DNA from: Adiantum capillus-veneris
Lineage: Eukaryota; Streptophyta; Polypodiopsida; Polypodiales; Pteridaceae
Direction: 5' to 3'
DNA: 64,000 nucleotides
Assembly: GCA_014529385.2 (NCBI GenBank)
Contig: CM043969.1
Coordinates: 11,015,001 to 11,079,000 of the forward strand
Position numbers and translations under genes: made by a program. This document shows, piece by piece, positions 45,340 to 56,682 of the stretch (position 1 is its first letter; the number at the start of each line of letters is the position of its first letter). The notes under the pieces are model-generated. The model worked only from the letters and a program-made list of their open reading frames with translations. It was not told the origin of the DNA and did not search any database.

Positions 45340-45692
45340 TTTTAGAATCCACCCAATCAATGCGGACAATTCAGATTCCTTGGGACAAGAGGAAGAAATT
45401 CAACAAAGGCAAGATCCCCTCCTACAACTCATTTTCATGTTCAAAAGACAACCAGGTTTAGGGGTTCGCATAGATATTAATCACCATTCATCATGCATAC
45501 TATTTAGATAAGTATGATCTCCAAGTACCTATGGATTAAGGTCTCCTTTCTCTAATCTATATTAGCCTGGTACTCTAAAGAACTTGAAATAATGAAACTT
45601 GAAATAACATGGTAGCTAGTGGTTAGTAATGTTGTTCGTTTAAAAAAATTAACAATTTTTTCTAAGTAAAGGGAAAGCTTGCTTATGGAAAT
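45340..45692. other. No gene recognised
   Basis: Non-coding gap between the gag remnant and the Copia-2 5' LTR. Bases 45688-45692 (GAAAT) resemble the GAAAC that follows Copia-2, a possible target duplication. Confidence 0.4.
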
Positions 45693-46302
45693 TGTTAAGT
45701 ATGGAGCCTGATTTACCCCTTGTAATTTTCTGTGGTAAAAACGCACATTTGTAAGGCCCCCATTATGAGGAGAAGCCATCGTGCGTGAAGGAAAATCACT
45801 TGCCGAAAACCAAAATTTTCACGGCCAAAATTCAAGGGCAACTTTAAAGGCCTTTCTTTTTGCTTTGCCGGAATATTTCTTTTCGTCGGAATATTATGAC
45901 CGGACGGCGGCCTGAAAGTGGCCAAAAAAAGACCGGTAGTAGTCAATGGCCGGTGGCCGGTGGCCGAATTCAAAAGCTGACTTGTCTTCTCAAGGGCGGC
46001 CACACATGGGCGGATTGGAGGGTCTGATTTGGACTTATCTACACAAGGGCGGCTACACATGGCTGCCTCTCATGAGAGAGGGCAACCCTTTTGGCTTATA
46101 AAAGGAGGCCATTTCTACACACATTTTAGAGTGTGAAGTTGATCCAACAAGGTGGGTGTGAGGTGGTGAGAGTGAAGCAAGACGGGAGCTCTATTAAGGG
46201 TATAATCCCTTTGTAACCTACTTCTTGTTTTGAAGTACTAAAGCCATTGAGTGGCTGCTTTCCCATGGACGTAGCCCACATTGGGTGAACCACATATATC
46301 GT

Positions 46303-46350
<48 letters not shown>

Positions 46351-46435
46351 CTATAATCTCTTGTGTGTAAAAATTATCTATCTCCACTAAGTAATCTACT
46401 CAATTATTTACTTAGCTACGTCATATTTCCTAACA
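45693..46435 (+). repeat. Copia-2 5' LTR
   Basis: 743 bp with TGTTAAG and CTAACA ends. A TATA-like TTATAAAAGG lies at about 46096-46105, followed by the transcribed region. A (CT)n tract of roughly 46 bp lies at 46303-46348. The last ~350 bp recur at 50448-50773. Confidence 0.85.
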
Positions 46436-46437
46436 AC

Positions 46438-46449
46438 TCGTATCAGAGC
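46438..46449 (+). other. Copia-2 primer-binding site
   Basis: TCGTATCAGAGC lies three bases after the LTR and matches the initiator methionine tRNA complement (TGGTATCAGAGC) at 10 of 12 positions. Confidence 0.85.
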
Positions 46450-46508
46450 AAGGTTTGCTCGTAGCTAAATTATCTCAAGGAAAGGATTCCTTGAATTGAG
46501 TGGGAGTT

Positions 46509-47371
46509 ATGGCGGAGGAAGGGAGGCTCAAGATTGAGAAGTTCAACGGCAAAAACTACCAACATTGGAAGATGCAGATTGAAGACTATGTCTACCAGAA
46601 GGACCTCTATTTTCCATTAGGCGGTCTTGCGAAGAAGCCCGCAACAATGGCAGATGAAGCATGGATTGTCCTTGATTGAAAGGCACTGGGAACAATCCGG
46701 TTAAGCTTGACATCAACGGTGGCCTTCAATGTTTCGGAGATGAAGACCACAGAGGACTTGATGAATTCACTTGATGACTTCTACGAGAAACCATCGGCAT
46801 CCAATAAGGTATTTCTTATGAAGCGCTTGTTCAATTTAAAGATGGCAGAGGATGGTTCAGTTGCAGAACACCTAAATGACTTCAACACAAACATAAGTCA
46901 ACTTCGATCGGTGAAAATCAATTTCGATAACGAAGTGCGAGCTCTCCTTATACTATCATCTCTACCGGATAGTTGGGACAGCCTTGTGATGGCTGTAAGT
47001 AATTCTATTTCTAGCACAAATACTCTTAAGTTTGATGATGTTATGGGTGTTCTCCTAAGCGAGGAAATACAAAGGAGAAGCACAGGAGAATCATCAAGTG
47101 CTGCATTGTCAGTGGAAACAAGAGGAAGGCCTAAGGAGAGGTTCAAAAACCAAAAGGGTCATGATCGCTTAAGACGGAGCAAGTCACGCACAAAGTTAGT
47201 TCTTGAATATTGGAACTGCGGCAAGAAGGGCCATGTCAAGAAGGATTGCTGGTCTAAGAAGAAGAAGGAGACTGAGTCTCAAGACAACAAGCCAACATCG
47301 GAGGCCAATGTGGCAGGTAAAGTAGAGCAAGATGCTCTAATTCTCTCATTAGACAATGTGTCTAATTCCTA
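46509..47371 (+). pseudogene. Copia-2 Gag
   Basis: From ATG 46509: MAEEGRLKIEKFNGKNYQHW, the Copia gag start, then a TGA near 46677 (Arg CGA expected). The frame resumes with KALGTIRLSLTSTVAFNVSE and runs through LDDFYEKPSASNKVFLMKRL and a basic stretch to a zinc-knuckle region WNCGKKGHVKKDC, in which the first Cys of CCHC is replaced (YWNC). A TAG at 47370-47372 separates it from the protease, where a Trp codon is usual. Structural role as in Copia-1 Gag. Confidence 0.82.
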
Positions 47372-47372
47372 G

Positions 47373-50369
47373 ATAGTAGATTCCGGGGCTTCATTCCATG
47401 CGACACCACACAAGCAACATTTCCAAGATTACACCAAAGGTAATTTTGGGTATGTATACATGGGAGATGATTAAGCTTGTGAGATTGTCGGCAAAGGTAC
47501 AGTTTCTGTCAAAACTGCTAACGGAAATGAATGGAAGCTTAAAGATGTTAGGCATGTTCCTTCTCTTCGAGAAAATTTAATCTCTACAGGACAATTGGAC
47601 GATGAAGGACACAACATTGTATTCGAAAACAAACGGTGGAAGATCTCAAAGGGATCTTTCGTGGTTGCCAAGGGAGAAAAGGTCGGCACACTTTACTTGT
47701 GTACTATCAGCACGCAATCTTCAGCTTGTGCAACAACTATAGAAGTTGACAGTGCGGTGTGGTACTACCGGCTTGGGCATATGAGTGCCAAAGGAATGCA
47801 AATCCTTCAAACAAAGAAACTTCTACCAGGTTTGAAAGAAGTGGATTTAGAGTTCTATGAAGATTGTATTTATGGTAAACAAAAGAGGGTAAAATTTCAA
47901 AAATCAAAAAATGAAAGAAAAAATAAAAAACTTGAGTTGGTTCATTCTGATGTTTGGGGTCCTGCAAGTACACCATCACTTGGTGGTTCATTGTACTATG
48001 TAACATTCATAGACAATGCGACTATAAAAACATGGATTTATGTCATGAAGAATAAATCCGATGTATTTTTCATATTTCAAAGGTGGAAAGCCTTTGTGGA
48101 GAATGAAACAGGTACCAAGGTTAAATGCCTCAAATCCGACAATGGAGGCGAGTATTGCAGCCAAGCTTTTGAAAGCTTTTGTGCTAGCAATGGGATTTGG
48201 AGGCAAAGGACAACCCCAAGGACACCTCAACAAAATGGGATTTCGGAAAGGATGAACAGGACAATCATGGAGTGAGCACGAAGCATGCGGCTACATGCAG
48301 GCCTATCGCTTGAGCACGAAGCATGCGGCTACATGCAGGCCTATCGCTTGAGCACGAAGCATGCGGCTACATGCATGCCTACCGCTTGAGCTTTAGGCGG
48401 AAGTTGCAAGTATGTCTGTGTACTTAATCAACCGGTCACTCTCAACGGCAGTGGATGGGGGAGTTCCAGAAGAGGCATGGACAGGTAAACCGGTGAATTA
48501 TGCATTTCGCAAAGTGTTTGGGTGTGAGGCTTTCATGCACATAGATAGAAGCCTAAGATAAAAGCTAGATGCAAAGTCCAAAAAGTGTTTCTTCATTGGC
48601 TATGGAGAAGGTGACTTTGGGTATCACCTTTGGAATCCTGAAGATGGTAAAATCTTAAGGAGTAGGGATGTAATTTTTAACAAACAAAATATGTACAAAG
48701 ATTACTTGGAAAGAAAACAAACAAAAGAAATAGGTGATGAGTACATGGAGCTTGAGGACGGTGAAGACTCAAGGACTGCAAACAACGTCAACCAAATGAA
48801 GAGCCTCAACCTATTCACAAAAGATCTACAAGAGCAAGTAGATCTCCAGAAAGGTTTTTTCCTTCCTTCAACCATCTCTTGATCTTAGATTCTGGAGAGC
48901 CAGAAACATACGAAGAAGCTATGCAACACGAATCCAAAGAAGAATGGACAAAGAGCATGCAAGTGGAGATGGACTCACTACATCGCAACCAAACATGGGA
49001 GTTGGTTGAGTTGCCTAAAGGTAAGCGAGCACTTCAAAAAAAATGGGTGTACAAGCTGAAGGAAGAAGAACGTGGGAAGAAAAGGTACAAATCTAAGCTT
49101 GTGGTAAAAGGGTTTTCTCAAAAGAAAGGTATTGACTTCAATGAAATATTTTCTCCTATTGTAAAAATGAACTCAATCAGGCTTGTCTTAAGCCTTGTGA
49201 CTGCTCATGATCTAAATCTCGAGCAAATGGATGTAAATACGGCATTCCCTCACGGTGACTTAGAGGATAGAATTTACATGCTTAAACCAAAGGGGTATGA
49301 AGTAAAAGGTAAGGAGAAAATGGTTTGCAGATTAAAGAAGAGCTTGTATGGTTTAAAACAAGCATCAAGACAATGGTACTTGAAGTTTGATCGATGGATG
49401 TTGGATCATGGATTCAGAAGATGCAACTCGGATCACTGCATCTACACGAAGAATTTGGGAGATGGGAAATCCATCATCCTAATGTTGTATGTTGATGACA
49501 TGCTGATTGCAAGTGCTAACATGCAGGACATCAAATACCTAAAAGAGGAGCTGTCTAAATCTTTTTCAATGAAAGATTTAGGTGCTGCAAAGAGGATACT
49601 TGGTATGAAAATATCAAGGGACAAGACGAAGAAGACAATAAAGCTATCTCAAGAGGATTACATCAAGAAGGTACTAGAAAGGTTTGCAATGCAAAATGCA
49701 AAACTAGTTTATACACCTTTGGCTCGTCACTTTAAACTAACGAAGGATATGTGTCCAAAGACACAAGAGGAAATAGCATATATGTCTAAAGTTTCATATG
49801 ATGCAGCAGTAGGTTCTCTAATGTATGCTATGGTTTGGACAAGGCTAGACATTGCACATGTAGTGGGAGTTGTGAGTAGGTTCATGGACAACCCAGGTAA
49901 AGAGCATTGGCAAGATGTGAAGTGGATAGTTAGGTATCTAAAAGGGACAACAACAAATGCTTTGTATTTTGGAGGAACTAATATTTTTTTAGAAGGGTAT
50001 GCTGATGCAGATATGGCAGGTGACAAAGATACTCGAAGGAGCACTACTAGCTATGTGTTCACGGTTGGAGGCACACCAGTAAGCTGGGCTTCAAAGCTAC
50101 AGAAAGTGGTCTCACTTTTTATTACGGAAGCAGAGTATGTAGCAATGACAGAGGCAAGCAAATAAATTATGTGGCTTCACAGATTCTTAGAAGAGCTTGG
50201 ATTCAAAAAAGACAATTGTGTCTTGTACGGTGATAGCCAAAGCGCTATCCATCTTGCGAAGAACTCAGCCTTTCATTCAAGAACAAAGCACATTGAGGTG
50301 AGATATCACTTCATACGCACTCTTTTGGAAGAGGGACAGCTAAAGCTAAGAAAGGTGCATACTCTATAA
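47373..50369 (+). pseudogene. Copia-2 Pol: protease, integrase, RT, RNase H
   Basis: Protease IVDSGASFHATP (about 47373); TAA near 47473; integrase zinc-binding region VWYYRLGHM ... YEDCIYGKQ (about 47757-47883) and core VHSDVWGP, SDNGGEYCS, PQQNGISERMNRT (47940-48267). TGA at 48273 opens a 38-bp unit present three times, which shifts the frame. Integrase C-terminal part: FGCEAFMHIDRS, GYGEGDFGYHLWNP (48517-48640). RT from 48879 with WELVELPKGKRALQKKWVYK and YVDDM at about 49488-49502. RNase H: EGYADADMAGD, AEYVAMTEASK, then TAA at 50163-50165, then DSQSAIHLAKN and RTKHIEVRYHFIR. The frame ends KVHTL at the abnormal LTR junction, so the C-terminal end is missing. Confidence 0.87.
48273..48386 (+). 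repeat. 38-bp unit in three tandem copies inside Copia-2 integrase
   Basis: 48273-48310, 48311-48348 and 48349-48386. The first two are identical and the third differs at two positions. The two extra copies (76 bp) are not a multiple of three and break the frame. Confidence 0.97.
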
Positions 50370-50773
50370 TCTCGTGTATGTAAATTTGTCTCTCTCCATT
50401 AAGTAATCTACTCAATTATCTATTTAGCTACGTCTTATTTTCTAACACCTTTTGGCTTATAAAAGGAGGCCATTTCTACACACATTTTAGAGTGTGAAGT
50501 TGATGCAACAAGGTGGGTGTGAGGTGGTGAGAGTGAAGCAAAACGGGAGCTCTATTAAGGGTATAATCCCTTTGTAACCTACTTCTTGTTATGAAGTACT
50601 AAAGCCATTGAGTGGTTGTTTTCTTATGAACGTAGCCCACATTGAATGAACCACGTATATCGTGTGTTCTCTCTCTCTCTACTCTACTCTATAATCTCTT
50701 GTGTGTGAAAATTATCTCTCTCCATTAAGTAATCTACTCAATTATCTACTTAGCTACGTCATATTTTCTAACA
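50361..50773 (+). repeat. Copia-2 3' LTR pieces
   Basis: 50361-50447 matches the last part of the LTR (ACTCTATAATCTC ... CTAACA). 50448-50773 matches the LTR from CCTTTTGGCTTATAAAAGG to CTAACA. The LTR start is absent. Confidence 0.87.
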
Positions 50774-52570
50774 GAAACATGAGAGCTTAAGCATGCATTT
50801 ACTTAGAATGAAAAGTGACCCAAATTTTAAGATGTGCAATAGAATGAAGATGACAAGAAACCTCACCTTCGTGTGTGTGTGTGTGTGTGTGTGTGTTATA
50901 GAGTCTTCTCCTTGCTTTGTGGGATTATTGAGAAAGTGTGTTGACGTAGTCAGCTATCTCTCTCTTCACCTTCAATGCTGCTACTTGGAATGAGAGAATG
51001 GAAATGACAAGGGAGCATTTGCTCACGCCAATCTGATCTCTATTGCTCCTCCCCAAAGATGCATTTGCTCACGCCACTCGGATCTCTATTGCTCTCCTCA
51101 AGGAGAACACTAGACCATTGAAGATCTCCAATAAGTGCATGCATCTGTATACTCAACCTTCTACTGACCATATGTGTCGGTTGACCCACCTGTGTTGTGG
51201 TATTGAACAACGTAACTTTGGTCTTGCCAAGGTTCCTTAGCTTGGAACAAATAAGGAACGTGGTACATCTTCAACCGCAAGTAACACTTTTAACTTGTAG
51301 ATAACACTAATTTAATTCTTGATAGCTGATTCATCTATATAAGTGTAGGAAGATTCCAAGAAACATTCCCACAGTGACAAAGCTCTGGTGATTCGACTCA
51401 ATGATAATATCTCAGCCCCCACACTAATCTGCCAACATACAAACCCTGATTCTAGAATAATGTTAGATTCAAGTGTTATTAATTGCATTACCTCATGCAA
51501 CTACCACCTCACTGAAGTTTTATCTACTTCGAAAAGATAGGTATCACCCCTTCCTGCCGCCCTTGTGGCAAGCAAGAACCCCGTAACACAAAGCAAACAA
51601 AGAACTCTCCTTCTTCACAGCAAGGAGACTGCACCAAAACAGCATCTACGCACCCAGAAGAGAGAGACTTGCATAGAGAGGAGCTTTTGCACCTGCACAA
51701 TATTGCAAGTGGTGCATAATGTTTGATAGGCTGATCATACTTTCGCTAACTGTGCTTATAATCATGAACGGGTCGGTTCTCACTCCCATTTCATGTGTCC
51801 CAGGATCTGCATGGCCGGAAATGACAAGCAATCCTTAAAAATGGATCATTGCAAATAACCAATAATAGCATGAGCCTCACAAAGTGGTTGATTCAACGCC
51901 TTGCAAAGTTCTGCATAAGTTGGAATGCCATCTTAGAAGGGCTTGATTCAACGCCTTGCAAAGTTCTGCATAAGTTGGAATGCCATCTTAGAAGGGCTCC
52001 CCTGGGCACTGATGCCCGCTAGAATGTGCATCCATCTTCTAGCTCGTCTGCAGTGGATTTATATGGTCAAAAACGTATGTGTCATCTCCTTGTGTTACTT
52101 ATTATTCAGAGGCATCCTCACCTGCAAAATTTCCTCATCTTGTTCCTGCTGACCCGTATAGTTGCCTTCTCCAAGTACAGTTGTGCTTCCTTTTTAATGA
52201 AGATTCAAGAAGCTTTGAATTGAGACTGTCAGGTACATGAATACCCAAGTACAAATTGCAGCACTTCTTTCGTCAACTCTTGCCTTTCTGGCCCTTTTCA
52301 TTCTTCCACTCTTCAAGCAGTGCACTGTACTTGTTTTAAGGATGACCTTGACTATCCAGTCCTTCAATGTGTAAACATATTTTCTTCCAACCACAGTATA
52401 TTTCTGCTTAGTATTAGCCTCTTTAATCCTTGCATATTACCTTAATATATTGCCACATTAGATGCATCAAGTCTTGGCAAAATCCCCCCTTAAATCATAA
52501 TCAGCAAGCGAGAAGCCTGATGCTTCTCTGCTTTTTCCTCACAGCTACGACAGGCTGCTCCAGCTTGCCT
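50774..52570. other. No gene recognised; short repeats
   Basis: Contains a (GT)n tract at about 50871-50897, a ~47-bp diverged tandem pair around 51014-51100 (CATTTGCTCACGCCA ... ATCTCTATTGCTC), and an exact 55-bp tandem duplication at 51889-51998. The 3' side adjoins the PPR gene and may hold its 3' untranslated region. Confidence 0.5.
51889..51998. repeat. Exact 55-bp tandem duplication
   Basis: 51889-51943 and 51944-51998 are identical (TGATTCAACGCCTTGCAAAG ...). Non-coding. Confidence 0.97.
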
Positions 52571-52625
52571 TGTCAGACACTAGCTTTATGAATGCTTTTG
52601 CTCCCACAGCAAAGGCAACTCCATC

Positions 52626-55453
52626 TCAAATATGCGAATCCCCAGAACTAGCATATGCATCAGACAAAAATACATACGCAGTATGGTCTCCTGGCTCCAG
52701 GTCAAGAAGACGATTAGAGGCAAGTTTCGCAATCTCAAGATTCCCATGATTTTTGCAAGCTCCAAGAAGAGCTCTCCACACTGAAGCATCGTGTTGTAGG
52801 GGAAGTCTTTCTAGAAAATGCTCAGCCTCACTTAGGCAACCAGCACGGCCTAATAAGTCAATATAACATGCAAAATGGTCCATTGTGGGACTAATGCTGT
52901 GGTCTAAAATCATTGAACTGAACAATTCAAGTCCCTTGTCCAAGAGACCCAAGTGGCTACATGCCGATAGCACACACACAAAGACGGTACCATCCGGCTT
53001 GACTCCCTGTTCTTGCATTTTCTCCCAGAGCTCAAAGACCTCTTGGTGGTACCCATGCTGGGCATATCCTGCAATCATCACCGTCCACAAAAACAAGTCT
53101 ATCTCAGTTAATGCATCAAATACATGGCGGGCGTCGTCCACATGGCCACACCTTGCATACATAGTGACAAGCGCACTACCTACAAAAATATTTACATCAT
53201 ATCCAGTCTTGATATACTGGGAATAAATGCACTTTCCCTCATCCAATGCACAAATGCTCGCGCACGCATTTAAGGCGCCAACAAATGTGAAATCATCCAG
53301 CATCACCTCTTCAAGTTGCATTGCGTGGAAGAGCTTTAAGGCTTCCTCTTCACCCTGATTGTCACCATATCCAGCAATAATCGAATTCCAAGCTGCACTT
53401 GCCTTCTCTGGCAATTTGTCGAAAATGTCCTGAGCATCTTGCATGCTCCTACACTTTGCATACATGTCGGCAACAGTGGTACCAACCATAATATCTAGAT
53501 CCAGCCCGGATTTAACCACATCAGAATGTATTAAATAGGCATCATTTAAAGATTCCATGTTGGCACACGCACTCAAGCCATCAATAAAAGAGATCTCATT
53601 TGGCTTCAACCCCTCTAACTGCATTTCCGCCAACAATTTCAAAACTATTGGACCCTCCCCATGCTGAACATAGCCCGTCATCATTCCATTCCAAGAGACA
53701 ACATCCCGATCTTGACAAGTATCAAATACATAAAAGGCTTCCTCCAAACAACCACATTTACTGTACATATCAATGAGAGTGTTTGCAACCCGCGTGTTCG
53801 ACTCCTCACCAACATAAACTGCATATGCATGCATCGCCATACCTGCCTCTCTTGTGGTACCAAGGGAGCATGCATGAAGCCCAGTGACAAAGCTGGCCTC
53901 ATTAGGACTAAGGCACTCTTTCTGCATAGCATCAAAGAGGTTGATTGCTTGTTCACATAATCCTGCTTCAGTATAGGCGGTGATCATTGTATTCCACGAG
54001 ATCGTATCTTTTAGTGAGAGTTTGTCAAACATAATCACTGCATCGTCAATGCTCTGGCATTTTCCATACATGTCAATTAAAGAATTTCCAACCAAGGCAT
54101 CCAATTCTATCCCAAACTCAATGGCCAACGAATGAACAAACCTGCCATCATCAAGAAACCAGGGCTCAATCAATGCACTCAGAATGTTCAAGATTGTTAT
54201 CTCATTTGGATTAAACCCCTCATCAAGAAGTCCCCTCAAAGCCTTTAGAGCATTCTCCCCTTGGCCATTACTCGCATAACCTGCTATGATTGTATTCCAT
54301 GTGACAACATCAATTTCAATCATGCGATTAAACACCTGGGAAGCAATGTTCATTTGCCCACTCTTGGAGTAGAAATCCACAAGCGTGCTCCCAATAAAAG
54401 CACTTGTCTCACATCCCAATTTTAGAATAAAAACATGTATTTGTATGCCCTCTTCAACAAGATTCAAGCTGCCACAGGACTTGAGCACGCAAGTCAATGT
54501 AACATCATCAGGTTCTACATCTTCACTTTTCATCACTTGAAAGAAGCTAAGGGCCAATCTATATTGTCCTGACAGAATACACCCAGAGATGATAGAATTC
54601 CATGAGACCACACCTTTATCTTCTATCTGCTCAAACACATGCATTGCATCCGATAAGCTCCCACACTTCGCATACATGTCCACTAATGCATTATACACAA
54701 AGGAATTTGGCGTCATTCCACGTCTCACTATAAATCCATAAACTCCTTGTCCATCTTCAAGACTGAGAGCACTTGTACATGCTTTGATGATGGTTACGAG
54801 GATCACATTATCTGCAATCCCACCCTCTTGCTCCATCTTCTGGAATAGCTTGACCGCTTCCTCAGGTTGTCCATATTTTTCAAGACCTGACAAGAACAAG
54901 GTCCACGAGAAAACGTTCCGTTCATCCATGCTATGAAAGACTTGGGCTGCATCAACTATGCTGCCACATCTCACATACATGTTGATGAGAGTGTTTTCAA
55001 CAAAAATGTCCGGAATGAGCGCTGCTGTAAGAACACATTCATGGGCACGCTTTGCTTCAAGCATTGTGGAGGCATTGATGCATCTTTTCACAAGTTGTTC
55101 CCGAGATTTCTCCGGCAAATGACGTGTGACATCTTACACCAAACAAATTCCATAGCCACAAAACAATCAAACTATCAACATACGCATGAAGCGGTCATTA
55201 ATTGTATATAAACGATTTCAAAACCAGTATGATGGCAGGAGAGAAAGCAAAGAGTCTAATGAGACTGAAGGGTACCTTGTTCAACAGTGATCGCATTCAT
55301 GGAAGTAGAAACCTTGATAGAAGCATTTCTTGAGCTTTTTCTGCGGATGGTAAGCACTGAATTTACTTGTGGGATGGATTGAGCAGGGCTCCCACAGAAA
55401 GGGCCATCGCTGCTCTCTGGTATGAAAAATGCGTTCAAGCAGAGACTTTCCAT
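52626..55453 (-). CDS. PLS-type pentatricopeptide repeat (PPR) protein
   Basis: RNA-binding protein of the PPR family, which acts on organelle transcripts in plastids or mitochondria. Exon 1 is 55453-55276, from ATG with a Ser/Arg-rich leader (MESLCLNAFFIPES ... RRKSSRNASIKVSTS) that could be a transit peptide. A 143-bp intron follows (GTACCC at 55275 to TGTAAG at 55133; phase 1), and exon 2 is 55132-52626. Together they give 894 residues without a stop. Exon 2 is tandem P, L and S repeats throughout (for example ENTLINMYVRCGSIVDAAQVF, YNALVDMYAKCGSLSDAMHVF, VSWNSIISG), ending in a short E-like segment (SVWRALLGACKNHGNLEIAK, AYVFLSDAYASSG). The usual E+ and DYW parts are absent, so if it edits RNA it would need a partner with a DYW domain. 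No TE lies inside, and this looks functional. Confidence 0.9.
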
Positions 55454-56200
55454 GATACCCAACTGTTTCTTTCTCAGCAGCAGCTAATATGTCGACCTTT
55501 GTGATGTAGTAAGAAGCCATGGAGTTACATTTAGTGAGCAGGAGCATGCCGTACGCGACGCTCCATTTGATCTCAATTTTGAGCACACCCGAGGCAAAAA
55601 AAATTTGTTCTGTTACAACCGTGAAGATAATATACCTTTAAAACATAACTCAACTTCAGACTGAAAATTGTAGAGATTTGACCTATTTTTTTACATTTTT
55701 ACACTATTTTTCTCAAATTCTTGGTGGATATCAACTCCGAAAGCCTGCAATTAGACTTCTCTTCCTTGTCTTTTGTTCTCTCCCTTCTTCTCCAAGCTCC
55801 CCACAACTTTAAAATGCCAATAATACCAAAAAACATCTCTTCTCCCCTTTAGCTTCTAGCCTACTCATAAACTTTGCAAATTTGGAAACACCCCATCCTT
55901 CAAATTGACTTGTCAATTGCCACTTATCTCGCTTTTCAAATATGGTTTCCATATCTAGTATTGGATTCTGATTTACGATTTGTTCATGGTGCAGATGTTG
56001 TTGATGCAAAATTACCACAAATTGCATGCTTTGTGTTAGGCTCACCAAAAAGATATCAAAAAATTTGTGCTGAAGGGGAGATGGGGTAGTCATAGGGCCT
56101 TTGGATGTGAGAGGAGTTAAGCTTACTTACTTAATGCTACCATATATGTGGTAGTGATGTGTATGACCACACTTAGGACTGTCGAGGCACTTTTTCCCTC
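55454..56200. other. Upstream region of the PPR gene
   Basis: Contains the presumed 5' untranslated region and promoter of the PPR gene on the minus strand. I see no unambiguous TATA box or other gene. Confidence 0.4.
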
Positions 56201-56364
56201 ACTAAGAGGTTTTCCCCCCCCATCTATTGTATATATACACCCATCACCCTAAGGCTAACTTATCTTTCTAGTTTGTGCACTAAGTAATACATTCTCTAAT
56301 GTGTGCCTTGAGCTTCTTCATATACTCCAAGTTGTGTGTGCGTCCTTGTAACCCTAATTTCAAC
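56201..56364 (+). repeat. LTR end of a plus-strand retroelement
   Basis: A TATA-like TGTATATATACACCC lies at about 56229, and the LTR seems to end at TTTCAACA (56364). It is followed by ATTGATATCAGAGAAGG, a primer-site-like match to the initiator methionine tRNA (TTGGTATCAGAGC). The LTR start was not found. Confidence 0.55.
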
Positions 56365-56682
56365 AATTGATATCAGAGAAGGTCACATCCTCTTAGTATT
56401 GTCGCTAATACCCCTTCGCTCACGTTCTCAATTTTATGCGAGCGTTAGACAGTCAAGTGATACTTTGGGTAAGCTTGTAGAGCTTGGTGACCTATATTCG
56501 GGCTCATTTCGGCCTTTGTCTCCATTACAGACAATATTGTACGTACAATTTTGTCCTTTTGTGAAAAAAATTTGCCAGTGCAATTTTTTGCAAAACAAGT
56601 CCTTACAGCCCTCTTCAGGTTGTGCTATACAGCATGTGTTAGTCCTACTTCATTTTTCTTCTTTTAGGTGTAGTCACTCTCC

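Larger units (their letters stand above)
45693..50773 (+). mobile_element. Copia-2: Ty1/Copia LTR retrotransposon, rearranged at its 3' end
   Basis: The 5' LTR runs from TGTTAAG (45693) to CTAACA (46435), followed by an initiator-methionine-type primer site. Gag and all pol domains follow in Copia order. The 3' end is abnormal: the RNase H frame runs straight into the last ~85 bp of an LTR (50361-50447, ending CTAACA), and then a second LTR piece lacking its first ~390 bp (50448-50773, also ending CTAACA). GAAAT before and GAAAC after the element suggest a 5-bp target duplication with one change. Many stops mark it as older than Copia-1. Confidence 0.88.

Noticed and set aside
53661-53960. 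Plus-strand and alternative-frame ORFs inside the PPR gene
   Set aside because: They overlap the long conserved PPR frame and show no domain of their own.
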